Below the pieces are notes generated by a model that saw only the letters and a list, made by a program, of their open reading frames with translations, was not told where the DNA came from and did not search any database. Shown here piece after piece: positions 23,905 to 34,009 of a DNA stretch of 64,000 nt; position 1 is the stretch's first letter; the number at the start of each line of letters is the position of its first letter. The stretch covers positions 43,238,001 to 43,302,000 of the forward strand of contig NC_073357.2 of NCBI RefSeq assembly GCF_027580225.2, read 5' to 3'. The translations under genes were made by a program, and so were the position numbers. This DNA comes from Misgurnus anguillicaudatus. Its lineage: Eukaryota; Chordata; Actinopteri; Cypriniformes; Cobitidae.

Positions 23905-25314
23905 TGTGGAGGGTGGACACTGTGGTAGCTGTCCAAGGTTGTTTTGGGGGCTGTTTGTCGATATTGTATACTTTCATTGACAACAGTAATTTTTTTTAAT
24001 TAGTTAAGCAGATTACATTATTGGTCTCACATAGTCAAACCTTCAGACTGACAGCAGAAGGTCTGGGAACCATGGCCTCTCTGAATAACCAAGGGCCATC
24101 GAAGAGCTCATATTGACAGGAAAAGCAAGCAATTTTATTTTGTGCCATGTCATATTTAGGGGCTTTGTAATGTCCCCTCAGTAGCAGAAGTTTATGCCGT
24201 GAACCTTGCATGCTTTTAAGAATCCAGTGTTTAGTCAATCTTGATGAATTCTCATTGTCACCAATGTAAGCACAGCTTAATATTTTTAAGTTAATGTAAC
24301 ATAAAAATATGTGTAGTTGGATAGGGGTTGGGTTGCACTCATCATATCCATTTAAAGAAGTAATTGCTTTCGTTGTTGAAAAGGAAAATGAGACGTACTG
24401 CCAACTCTAAACACAGTCCCCGAGCAAGATAATTTGTAAAACAAACAGTTAGTGATCACCACCCGTCTTTGTTTTATAAAGTGGATGGGTCAAACATACT
24501 GTAGGCGAAACTTTGTTTTGAAAAGTGGAGGGGACAAAGTTACACCACCGGATGATTATGATTAATTGCATATATCAGCCCAGTAAATTCAAAATAATTA
24601 CATCAGAGGTTTATAAGTCAATATATTGTTTATTTCCACATCATTGAACATAAGCCCACTGGTCTGCAGTCCATAGCAATCCAATTTGCAGAGTTTGTCA
24701 TTCTGTTCAAGGTACAGTAGATTAAATGGGCTGTTCATACAGCATGTTTTTTGTGTCTGACTGCAGTGTCACTTAAATAACTCTGCTTTCTAAATCACTT
24801 TTTATCTAATCACACCAAATTAATGAGTTACATTTACATCCCAGATACTCAATGTACTTCTCATTATTTTCCCCTTGTTTCAGCAGATTCTGTTCCTTTC
24901 ATTTATATGCTTGAAAGTGTCTTCTGTTGTTGTATTATGTTTTCCAGTATGGCTATATCTTTGTGTTAGAATATGAGTTTGTCACACAAGACACACTGTG
25001 TGATGAATGTGATTATGTTTAATTCATGGTACACTTGCACTGCGACACAGTCTCAGCAGCAAGACTTTGATGCTCTGACAGCCCTTCATCTTCTGGATAT
25101 TTTCATATTACAGTATATTATACCTGACATGGTTGTCAATCGTATTGCCATTGTCATTTGTTAAATAGTGGCCTTGTATTGTGTGTTTGTTAATGTCAAA
25201 GAATGATCTTGCAACAATCCGTTAATCTTTCTTTTCACTTTGATGTTTCCTTTTGTAGTTAATCAAAGGCCATTATAAAACTTTTTCTGACTGTAGTTTT
25301 AAAAGATAGATTTT
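23905..25314. other. Non-coding sequence, no gene recognised
   Basis: No repeat termini or protein similarity recognised. Confidence 0.45.
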
Positions 25315-25390
25315 GGGCGGCACATTGGCTTAGTGGCTAGAACTGTTGCCTCACAGCAAGAAGGTCCCTGGTTTGAGTCCAGGCTGGGTC
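25315..25390 (+). repeat. DANA-type SINE, tRNA-derived head
   Basis: GGGCGGCACATTGGCTTAGT opens a tRNA-derived region with an A-box-like TGGCTTAGTGGCTAG and a B box GGTTTGAGTCC. CCTCACAGCAAGAAGGTCCC lies between them and GGCTGGGTC follows. This matches the DANA/Mermaid group of tRNA SINEs from zebrafish and relatives. The SINE is cut after GGGTC by the insertion at 25391-26479 and resumes at 26480. Confidence 0.8.
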
Positions 25391-26091
25391 TGTCATGACT
25401 GGGTACAGGAAGCAGGACACAATCACAAAGTTAAGACATGATAACATTTATTAGTAAAACTGGAAACAAAACATGAGTAAAACAACATGCAAACATAAAC
25501 AAAAGTCTGGAAGGGTGAGTTTGAGGGGAGGGATGGAGGGCTTGCAGACCACGGATGAGCTGGCGGAAGCCAAGGCGAAGACGGCAGGGCAGGGAGCCGG
25601 AATGAAGCCGGCAGGGTAGGAAGCCGGGGTGAAGCCGGAAAGATCAGAGCGGTCATCTCAGGATCTGAGGCAGACGACTCGACCCTCCTGGGAACCGACG
25701 GGGATCTGATCCCCCCGGAGTCGACTCCCACCATCTCGGGGAAACAGGCTCACACACGGTGGCGACCACCCCGGGGAAATAATTGAGCACGTGGTGGACC
25801 TCCCAGGAACCAGACCAGCCAACTCGACCAGCAGGGAAACCACATGAACTGATTCGGTACTCAAAGGGACAGGCTCGTGTTTTGTGGCGACCACCCCGGG
25901 AAATGAATCGAGTGTGGCGACTGCTAGCTTGAGCCCGTCCTGGAGTTCCGAGCGTTCCCTCACGGTCAGCTCCAAGGGGCATCGGGGCTTGGCAGCTTTC
26001 AGGACCCGATGTCCACTACTTCCCCTCAAAAAAAATTCAGGGAAAGCTCTCCTCCATGAACTCGCTGCATCCTTGAATGGCCGGATCATTC

Positions 26092-26479
26092 TGTCATGAC
26101 TGGGTACAGGAAGCAGGACACAATCGCAAAGTTCACTAGGCATGGTAACATTTAGTAACAACGGGCACTGGAACACTGGAACACTGGAACACATGGAACA
26201 CATGGAACACATGGAACACATGGAACACATGGAACACATGGAACACATGGAACACATGGAACACATGGAACACATGGAACACATGGAACACATGGAACAC
26301 ATGGAACACATGGAACAGACATGTTACGACAATGATCTGGCAGTAAGTATGGAACAGACAGGGGTATAAATACACAGACTAACAACATACAGGTGTGATG
26401 AAGCAGGTAATTAATTAACAAGAGTCCAGGTGACGACAATCAGAACAAAAACAAGACATGACACAGATCAACCGTGACA
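26092..26479 (-). repeat. Presumed 5' LTR (388 bases) of the retroelement
   Basis: On the minus strand it runs from TGTCACGGTTGATCTGTG to CCCAGTCATGACA. It holds the 9-bp minisatellite in its middle and the shared 70-base segment at its end. The AATAAA seen in the other copy is not intact here. Confidence 0.55.
26167..26316. repeat. 9-bp minisatellite, unit ACATGGAAC
   Basis: Three 8-bp ACTGGAAC units (26167-26190) are followed by 14 perfect 9-bp ACATGGAAC units (26191-26316). The unit is a multiple of three without stops, so overlapping frames on both strands stay open through it. Those frames are artefacts of the repeat, not genes. Confidence 0.95.
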
Positions 26480-26484
26480 GGGTC

Positions 26485-26610
26485 ACAAGGCTTTTCTAGG
26501 TGGAGTAAACATGTTTTTCTTGTGTTAGTCTGCTTAACTCCGGGTACTCCAGTTTCCTCTCAGTCCAAAAACATGCAGGTTAGGTAAATTGGAGATGTCA
26601 AATGGCCCCT
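26485..26610 (+). repeat. DANA-type SINE, 3' part
   Basis: GGAGTAAACATGTTTTTCTT, then CTCCGGGTACTCCAGTTTCC and CAGTCCAAAAACATGCAGGT, is the characteristic body of the DANA-type SINE downstream of its tRNA head. It is collinear with the head at 25315-25390 once the retroelement is removed. Confidence 0.75.
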
Positions 26611-28364
26611 CTCCTAACATGATTATTATATACAGTATAGATCAACTCACACCATTCTCACCATAAATATAGACATAAATGCTATTTGGCTTTAAAAATA
26701 AATAAAAGACAGATTTCAGATAATTGCTTTGTTATACAGGATTAACACAGCCACGAAGCTGCTATCTAAGCTATTATTGGAGAATAATTGTATCCATTAT
26801 ATAGCTAATTGTTACCAGTTTATGTCTGAAACAGTTTAGTGGCTTTAAAATTCACATTTGAGCTACATTATAACTGTAAATGACCGAATTTCCTCATTTA
26901 AACACCCATAAGTAATTTTTGGAGGAATTTGTGGAGATTTAGTAGGGTTGACTTGCAACTGAATTAAAATGTTTTTTTTTTTGTTTGTTTGTTTGTTTTT
27001 GACAAATATGCATTTGTTATTTTTTTTATGGCGACATACAGAGCAAGTTATATGTTTTATTATACATGCATAACCCGTGAATCAAACCCATAACCTTAGA
27101 GTTGCTACGGGGAGGTGCAATTTTTTTTTTAAAGATTGGAGGATTTTCACTTAATAATTGATTGATCATTACCTAAACCAATGCAGCATCTTGGCCCAGT
27201 ATATCCATGGAGAGCAGGTGCACAATAACAGCCAGAACAGAGCCAGATCTGGTGGATAAAAGAAAATTAATCTCAACACCATCAAACTATTCTACATTAT
27301 GCAAGACCTTCAGCACCAACTACTGTTGTACAGACTAACAATCAGTGTGTTAAGCTTAAGAGCCAGAAAGGCCTTGGCAGCAGAATGTATTGCTGCCACT
27401 TTCCTGCCCTCTGTGTTGGCTCTTACCCACCCCTCTGCCATCACATTAGAGAAGACACATCATTTCATCAGCCCTTTACCTCATGCTATCAACTCCTAAA
27501 CATTTAACCAGAGCCACATCTACCTCCGGGCTACAGCTATTACCTGCCACAGTATCAAACAGAGAGCACATTAAACTTACCAGATATTGTTGAGGTAGCA
27601 TTTTTATATCCTTAGCATTACCTTTTTAGTCTTTTACTTTTTTCATCAAACTCTTCAGCAGCTGTGTTTCTAAGTTTTTAGTTAGGATTTGATAGCAATT
27701 TTATTAAATTCTGTGCAAATCTCAGGTTACAAACCATTAAGCCACAACTGCCCGACTGATTTGCTGATTCAATCACTGCAGAAGTCTACTGTGCTGTGAA
27801 ATGGATGTTTTTAATATATAAAGAGTTGTCTCACTCTCAGAGCAAAGGCTCCTTCCATACTCATTTAACCCATAGGCCTTGGTGATGGCTTGAGGGATGC
27901 AAGATAAGAGAGATGTAAGAGAGATGCTGGTCACTAATGGCCAAATGCAGGAGAAAGCATCTGAAGAAGTGACATCCTGAGAGTGCAAATGCTCTAAGGT
28001 GCATTGATTCCTCCTTCGGGGCGCATTAGTGTGAGGTGGCCAGATGCTGATCCATAGAGTCAGGGTTGTTTAGACTCAATGAGCACAAAAGATCCCAAAG
28101 AGTCCCGTGAGCCGCTTTTCAAGGAGTCTTCTGAACTACAGAACAATGAGAGCAACCAGGGAATCGCCTCACTTAACTCCTTTCGGTTATCACCACGTCG
28201 CATTTGATATTCAGATCCGTCTGAAGATCTTTCTCCTTATTCTCCAAAGACACATCCTTAAACATCTCTATTAGAATAAAGCACATCCTATAGCATAAAA
28301 GTAACTGATTGATGTTTGTCAGCAATAGATGAGATGCATATGATAAGGTGTATTTAGTAAACTT
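26611..28364. other. Non-coding sequence with a possible SINE fragment
   Basis: Around 27045-27115 the minus strand has a GGGTTTGATTCACGGG stretch resembling a tRNA B box, perhaps a decayed SINE. T-rich simple sequence (repeated TTTG) lies at 26970-27000. The 27299-27499 frame shows no known domain. Otherwise nothing recognised. Confidence 0.4.
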
Positions 28365-28445
28365 AAAGGAAGTTCACCTGATTTCGGCTTACAGAGATAA
28401 AAATTCAGTCACCTCTATGACTCTTCTGTGGAACACAAGAGGTAA
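28365..28445 (+). repeat. Diverged AAAGGTATAGTTCACC-type repeat
   Basis: AAAGGAAGTTCACCTGATTT, then AAAAATTCAGTCACCTCTAT and CTTCTGTGGAACACAAGAGG, keeps the order of the abundant cyprinid repeat also seen at 21546 and 43744. Confidence 0.5.
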
Positions 28446-28889
28446 ATATTCCAATACACTATGTATCCAAAGCTGAATTCCTAAACACAAATAATGACTT
28501 TAAATTGAATAATGACATCTCACAAATAATAGAAAAATTTGTACCTTGTGTGCGTCTTCTGAACATTCATTTTTCTTTTTTATGTCTTGATGCATTAACA
28601 TACAATGCATTATGTAATTTTGAAACACAATGCAATAATGTGCTTCTGTGTCGCTGTTTGTCACCTGTATCTTTCATTGAGGTCATGGGGGCTTTCCTAA
28701 TTTCAGAAGAAACTACTATAAACCAAGATTCACTGACGAAAGATGAATGAAGTGACATCCACTGCTTTACTCTCATAGAGACAGAGCGCAGTTATGCAAA
28801 TTTGAAAGCCACGCCCACCGGGGGGGTGCAATCCAACCGCCTCCTTGTCATTTCTGGCTTATAACAAAAAACATAATATTGCCTAAAAG

Positions 28890-29023
28890 CTGCTGTGTGA
28901 CAAGATGTACAGCTAACAAGCCAAAGAACCCATAAATAAGTTTTTATAAGCTGGCGAGCCGTAAAACCCAGCCTTTAAGGAGAAAAAAGTGGATCGCCGA
29001 CTACGTTTCCCCCTAGTGGACAC
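28890..29023 (+). pseudogene. THAP zinc-finger fragment, left arm
   Basis: In two adjacent frames the segment reads SCCVTRCTANKPKNP, then ISFYKL, and then PLRRKKWIADYVSP before a stop. A Cys-x2/3-Cys near the start, the F-Y-K-L stretch and a Trp about 25 residues later match the first half of a THAP domain. The C-terminal Cys-x2-His half is missing. The same relic is repeated inverted at 29090-29170 and again in the right arm at 30815-30960. So it is part of the transposable element and not a host exon. Confidence 0.6.
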
Positions 29024-29089
29024 AGTTCTGCTAATATGAGTACTATGCAAAGTTGCCTGTTTCCAGTTTTGTGTCTTTAAACGCTCGTT

Positions 29090-29172
29090 TTTTGAGGTCG
29101 ACAGCTTATAAAAACTTATTTCTGTTTTTTTTTTTGGCTTGTTAGCTGTACACCTTGTCACACAGCAGGTTT
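29090..29172 (-). pseudogene. Second inverted THAP fragment
   Basis: On the minus strand TRCTANKPKKKTEISFYKL is readable with one frame. It then runs into unrelated element sequence. It pairs with the 28.89-28.96 kb segment as an inner inverted repeat. Confidence 0.5.
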
Positions 29173-29333
29173 TAAGTATTATTCTGTTTTTAAGTTTAAT
29201 CTGTAAATACGTTTTTATAAGCTGTCGACCAGGGACGGACTGGGGCTAAAAAACAGCCCTGGACTTTCTTCCAAACAGGCCCATCATCCGGCCATTTGCC
29301 GCTAGCCGTGCGCAACAGACACAAGGATGTCCT

Positions 29334-29628
29334 CCCTGCTGAAAAAACCAGCATCAAACCAGCATGGACCAGCATGGGAATTATGCTGGTCTATGCTGGT
29401 TTAGCTGGTGGTCACAGCATACCAGCACCAAAACACAACATATGCTGGTATGACCAGCATGGGATGCTGGTGCTAATGCTGGTTTAGCTGGTGCTAATGC
29501 TGGTTTTGTGCTGGTTTAGCGGGTGCTAATGCTGGTGCTGATGCTGGTTTAGCTGGTGTTCACTAGCAAACCAGCACCAAAACACAAGATATCCTGTTCT
29601 TGCTGGTAAGCTGGTTTTTTCAGCAGGG
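29334..29628. mobile_element. MITE rich in GCTGGT / ACCAGC repeats
   Basis: CCCTGCTGAAAAAACCAGC and GCTGGTTTTTTCAGCAGGG are perfect 19-base inverted ends. The 295-base body is made of short GCTGGT/ACCAGC words such as TGCTGGTTTAGCTGGTG in both orientations. This is a well-known type of zebrafish/cyprinid repeat. It is the innermost level of the nest. Confidence 0.8.
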
Positions 29629-30277
29629 CTGATACTATGACACAATACTGTCAGACTATCAGACAAGGTTATTTAATATTTTGTCAATGTCATATTACAC
29701 TTTGATGTATGAAAAAAATGGCGAGGCCCTATACATTTTGTCTGTAAAGCTTTCACAAACCACCACCAGGTCTTTGCCAATTCCACAATACAACAACACA
29801 AATATGAAACACAAGGAAGAACTGGACTCTCATGGAAGACCGACAGAAAGTGCAAGCTAGGATTTTTTTTGTTTAAACAAAAATTTGGTCATTTATTTAG
29901 CCTCTTTCTTATATATTAGCACGTTTAGAGTGGTAGCAATCCATGCCTGATATTTTCCCGTTTAATTCAATAGTCTTCATTGTAGCAGAAAATGAGCTCA
30001 CTACAACCTCTCGTATACAATAAAGTCAGTGAAAGATATGAAAACCAATGCAATACGATGAATGTCCACCCACACACTGTTTTTAAATGGGGTTGGATAA
30101 ATATTTTTTGCTTTGGTGTGTGTGATTTTGGTTAGATGACAGTTGTAGATAATACAGTTTGACAAAAGCACAATTTTTTGTTTTATTTCGACTGTATACA
30201 AATGAATGATGTCCCATATGAACAAAATTACGGAGTATGTATTGTTTTTAAGTTTCTACTGTTCAATCGCGCCCGCG

Positions 30278-30311
30278 CCTCTCTCTCTCTCTCTACACAC
30301 GCACGCGCGCG
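30278..30311. repeat. Simple sequence (CT)n with adjoining CACGCG
   Basis: A CT run is followed by ACACACGCACGCGCGCGGGC, inside the hAT element. Confidence 0.8.
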
Positions 30312-30736
30312 GGCACACTCTCATCACGTCTCTCTCTAACAGTAGTTGCGCATTACGTTAATTTTCATGCGAGTTTTATTTATTTTAATATCGTGTATAT
30401 TATATTATAATGTCACATGTCCTGCTACTTACTGGCACTTACTCTTGCTGATGTGAAGTTAACTCTGTCAGTCCCTCATCATGACCAGGCTGTGATATTC
30501 AGGCTCGCGAATTCCAAGAATCCGTGGACCAATCACGGCTAGCTAGTAGGCCGACTCTTCCTCGTTTTTTTTACACGTAGCATCATATAAGTGATCGTAT
30601 TAGTGCCCCTGCTGTTGGCTGTTCATATTGTGTTATTAGACTTTTTTTCCCGACGGCCGGGCGACGGCCCTCCGTTGAACGGCCGTTCTGGACTTTTCCA
30701 GAACGCACAGATTACCAATCCGTCCCTGCTGTCGAC

Positions 30737-30960
30737 CCCAAAAAACAAGCGTTTAAACGAGCGTTTAAAGACACAAAACTGAAAACAGGCAACTTTTCTA
30801 CTTTTAGTAAAAATACGTCCACTAGGGGGAAACATAGTCGGCGATCCACTTTTTTCTCCTTAAAGGCTGGGTTTTACGGCTCGACAGCTTATAAAAACTT
30901 ATTTCTGGGTTCTTTGGCTTGTTAGCTGTACATATTGTCACACAGCAGCTTTAAGGCATT
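30737..30960 (-). pseudogene. THAP zinc-finger fragment, right arm
   Basis: On the minus strand this reads CTANKPKNPEISFYKL, then the KTQPLRRKKWIADYVSP block and a stop. It is the best preserved of the three copies, with one frame across the piece. It lacks the distal Cys-x2-His, so no complete THAP fold is encoded. Confidence 0.55.
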
Positions 30961-31100
30961 ATTCTGTTTTTTGTTATAAGCCAGAAATGACAATGAGGTG
31001 GCCTCTCGCAATACAAAGTCAATGGAGACGGTTGGATTGTCCCCCCCCCCCCCCGGTGGGCGTGGTTTTCAGGTTATGACGCTCTGCGCTCTGTCTCTAT

Positions 31101-33206
31101 TAGTAGTCGCTCCCGAAATGTAATTTGCATAAAGTTGTACTGTTCCTGAGTAACTGGACACGCCCACTTCATTTTGCCAACGTGTTGCTGGAAGTCGCCA
31201 AGCTTTCATTAAAATTACTCTGCCATTGCTAGTTCCTACCGGTGTGCACACAGCTTTTCTCCCCAAACAGGCTGTATTGCATAGATGGCAATAGTATACA
31301 TAAAATTTTATATGAGATTAGAAACAAAAAAATAAATTTACTGAGTTCTTGTATGTTTATAGACTTACAGTTGAACCATATGCTGTCTGAACACATTACA
31401 TAGGCTTATATGTATTGTGTATCTGTGTATGTAGCCTACCGTATGTGTGTGCATGTGTATCTGTATACACAAAAGCACTGAACATTATGTCTCGGTAATG
31501 TGTTTTAACATCAATCCACACTCCTTCTGGGTAATCAAACCCAAGCGTTGCTGAGACTAAATGGCTGCACATTTCTCAACCACTTACTCCAAAGCGGCAA
31601 GCTGTGAAATTCCTCTATTTTAGCTGCCCTAAACAAATAGGTCATTGCACCTTGCAATCTGTGCTAGTGCTGAAAGCCATTTCCCGAGCTGCTGATAAAA
31701 ACTCATGATTAGAATCTGGATGGGAAAAGAACAGAAACATTGATAGGAGAGAAAGAGTTCGGCAATAAAACATCGGTCTACTTTAGGAGCCAAGCTGGAA
31801 AGAGGTTTATATAATAATGCAATTGTGATTTACAGATTTTTCTCTTGCATTTTCCAATACCACCATGGAGTTCAGCTACATAGTGTAAAACTATAAAATG
31901 TTGATTATTTTTAAAATAATGGCAAACTATGAAAGAGACGGCCTGATCTCACAAGAACTTATAAGTGTCATACGAGATGGCTGTTTTGCATAAATTTGAT
32001 TATTTAAAGAAATCAATAATGAAGATGCACCCCTAACCCCACCCCTTAACCCAACTTCACTGTGGGTAAAGCAGTTTTATACAGTATACATTTATCATAA
32101 AAAGTTACAAATTGCAAAGAGACTGTGTTGGTGAAACAAAGAAATACATTTAAGGCAAGTTTGAGTTTCCTAAAACTTTCAAAGAACAAAACAATTTTTT
32201 TATTTTATAAAAAGAAAGAAAGAAATCAAAAAGATTGATTTTATTTTCTTTCTATTGTCTAAAAAAAGTGAAAAAGAAAATGTCTGCTTAAAATGCAGCA
32301 GAGATCAGAGAAACAGATACAACACATTACAAACAGCATGACAACAGAGGCATCCAACTGTTAGCTTGAAATATACTCGATAAAAAACAGCGAAAGTGCA
32401 TAATTCACCTTGAGGTCCGCATGATGCAGATCACATTAGGCTCATTTCAAAAGGAATGGAAACATACATTAAGGACGGGAAAATGAGATGTGTAATTTGA
32501 AGTGTTTAATGAAATGGGAGAAAGAATTGCATTTACGTGCATTTTAGCAGTGGCACATTGTCGCTGTGTATTAAACACTTGAACATTTGGCATCAAACAT
32601 TAATTTTGCATTTAGGATGCAGGATGCATCAGTAAATGTACAACAGAAAAAAAATGGTTGTTTGGCCAGATTTGATGAAACAACATTGTGTGGCAGTGTT
32701 TTGAGCATGAATTTTGTGAGAGGCTGATGAGCAAATAATGCATGATTAACTCAAAAAAAGACTCTGTTCAAAGCAAATATACACTACTGCAAGAGGAACT
32801 GTTTTGTTTTTCTTTGCATACAGTAATTTGCAATGTATGAGTAAACATGAAGGTTGTTGGTCATCTGGACTGTGTGTTTTTCTTTTGGTGTTGCCAAGAC
32901 ATGTATCATTATTGCTGTTGGTTGTAGTTCAAATTAGCAATAAAAAAAAACTTTAATTGTGACTTGTAACTAGTTCAACTATATATAAGACCTGGCCGTC
33001 CACATACATGGACATCATATTTTTTGTTGCATGGCACCATAATACTTAATTCTGTGTAACTGGAACCTATTGTACACAGACATGGACAAATACACTGCTT
33101 CATGTTCAAAGAAAAATATTTGGTTATATATTTATTGGTTCTACCTAACCCCAAAATAGCTGGTAGAAATCTGAAAATCTGGGTCTTAGGAGGATATACG
33201 TATATA
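31101..33206. other. Non-coding sequence, no gene recognised
   Basis: Around 31940-32100 a segment with CTGATCTCACAAGAACTTAT and an AACCCCACCCCTTAACCC stretch looks like a decayed MITE, but its ends are unclear. Otherwise nothing recognised. Confidence 0.4.
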
Positions 33207-33208
33207 TA

Positions 33209-33676
33209 CACTCACCTAAAGGATTATTAGGGACCCCTGTTCAATTTGCTTATTAATGCAATGGTGTAATGCTGTGGGGGATGTTTTCTTGGCACACTTT
33301 AGGCCCCTGAGTGCCAATTGGGCATCATTTAAATGCCACAGCCTACCTAAGCATTGTTTCTGACCATGTCCATCCCTTTATGACTACCAAGTACCCATCC
33401 TCTGAAGGCTACTTCCAGCAGCCTAGCCTAGCACCTTTCTTGAACATGACAATGAGTTCACTGTACTAAAATGGCCCCCACAGTCACCAGATCTCAATCC
33501 AATAGAGCATCTTTGGGATGTGGTGCAACGGGAGCTTTGTGCGCTTGATGTGCATCCCAGAAATCTCCATCAACTGCAAGAACATTTCTAAAAAATGCTT
33601 TCAGCACCTTGTTGAATCAATGCCACATAGAATTAAGGCAGTTCTGAAGGTAAAAGGGGGTCAAACACAGTATTAG
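33209..33676 (+). mobile_element. Second Tc1/mariner copy, right end lost
   Basis: It starts with TA followed by CACTCACCTAAAGGATTATT and runs collinear with 13847-14320, with the same junction from the left TIR to the transposase C-terminus. It is about 90% similar by eye. It has a further internal deletion of about 24 bases near 33580. It stops after CACAGTATTAG, so the right TIR is missing. Sharing the deletion junction shows that both copies descend from one deleted master. Confidence 0.85.
33265..33665 (+). pseudogene. Tc1-type transposase fragment
   Basis: It encodes the same C-terminal third as the 13.9-kb copy, including SPDLNPIEHLWD at about 33487-33522, with frameshifts and the extra deletion. 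It is inactive. Confidence 0.75.
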
Positions 33677-34009
33677 GAGTTATACCATACATAAATCATA
33701 AGGGTTGTTGAGAGATGTGCTATACTTTACTATAAATTACCCAGTGGAAAGAGGATAAAATCTTGCATCTCAACCTATATTCTGTTTCCTGATTGGAAAT
33801 CTATGTGACCCAGTCTCTGAAAATCCAGCTAAAGTAATTTTCAGTTTTCTACATAAAATCATATGTAAAAATATAGCTGCAAGCAGCGATGCCGGGGTCA
33901 AGCTAAATAGGGCACAGAATGAAGTATTGGTTGATGACCGTCATGATTTAAGATTTAAGAAGTTTTCAGTAGATTAAGGCAAATATAGCCATTTTTCAAA
34001 TCTTGAGTG

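Larger units (their letters stand above)
25391..26479 (-). mobile_element. Non-autonomous LTR-type retroelement inserted in the SINE
   Basis: The element begins TGTCATGACTGGGTACAGG and ends CAACCGTGACA: TG...CA ends with TGTCA/TGACA inverted tips. It is flanked by GGGTC on both sides (25386-25390 and 26480-26484), a 5-bp duplication typical of integrase insertion. On the minus strand it reads TGTCACGG... to ...CATGACA. The first about 70 bases (25391-25460) recur at 26092-26160, as expected for shared R-U5 ends, and an AATAAA lies there on the minus strand. The interior is GC-rich, with a repeated CCCGGGGTGGTCGCCAC block. No gag or pol domain is visible. The rest of the two presumed LTRs does not match. 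An alternative is one long solo LTR with an internal duplication. Confidence 0.7.
29230..30728. mobile_element. hAT-type element, 1.5 kb, non-autonomous
   Basis: CAGGGACGGACTGG at the left and CCAATCCGTCCCTG at the right are terminal inverted repeats with a CAGGG start typical of hAT. It is flanked by CTGTCGAC at 29222-29229 and 30729-30736, a perfect 8-bp duplication, which is diagnostic of hAT. No transposase frame remains. It sits in the middle of the foldback element and itself carries the CCAGCA-rich element at 29334-29628. Confidence 0.85.
28775..31100. mobile_element. Foldback element with THAP-like relics, carrying a nested hAT
   Basis: ATAGAGACAGAGCGCAG at the left is matched in reverse complement at the right (GCGCTCTGTCTCTAT). 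Inverted order continues for hundreds of bases: CCACGCCCACCGGGG, then TGTCATTTCTGGCTTATAAC, a THAP-coding segment, then TGCCTGTTTCC and GTGTCTTTAAACGCTCG. An additional inverted copy of the 70-base THAP segment sits at 29.09-29.17 kb. With the 1.5-kb hAT insertion and its duplicated site removed, the element is about 820 bases. No superfamily is assigned. I could not read a target duplication. Confidence 0.7.

Noticed and set aside
25315..25390. tRNA gene
   Set aside because: A and B boxes are present but no acceptor stem closes. The downstream body is that of a tRNA-derived SINE.
25653..26439. Long open frames on both strands, including a 217-residue one
   Set aside because: Produced by the 9-bp minisatellite and by GC-rich retroelement sequence. 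Repeated Met-Cys-Ser and His-Val-Phe tracts are repeat translations.
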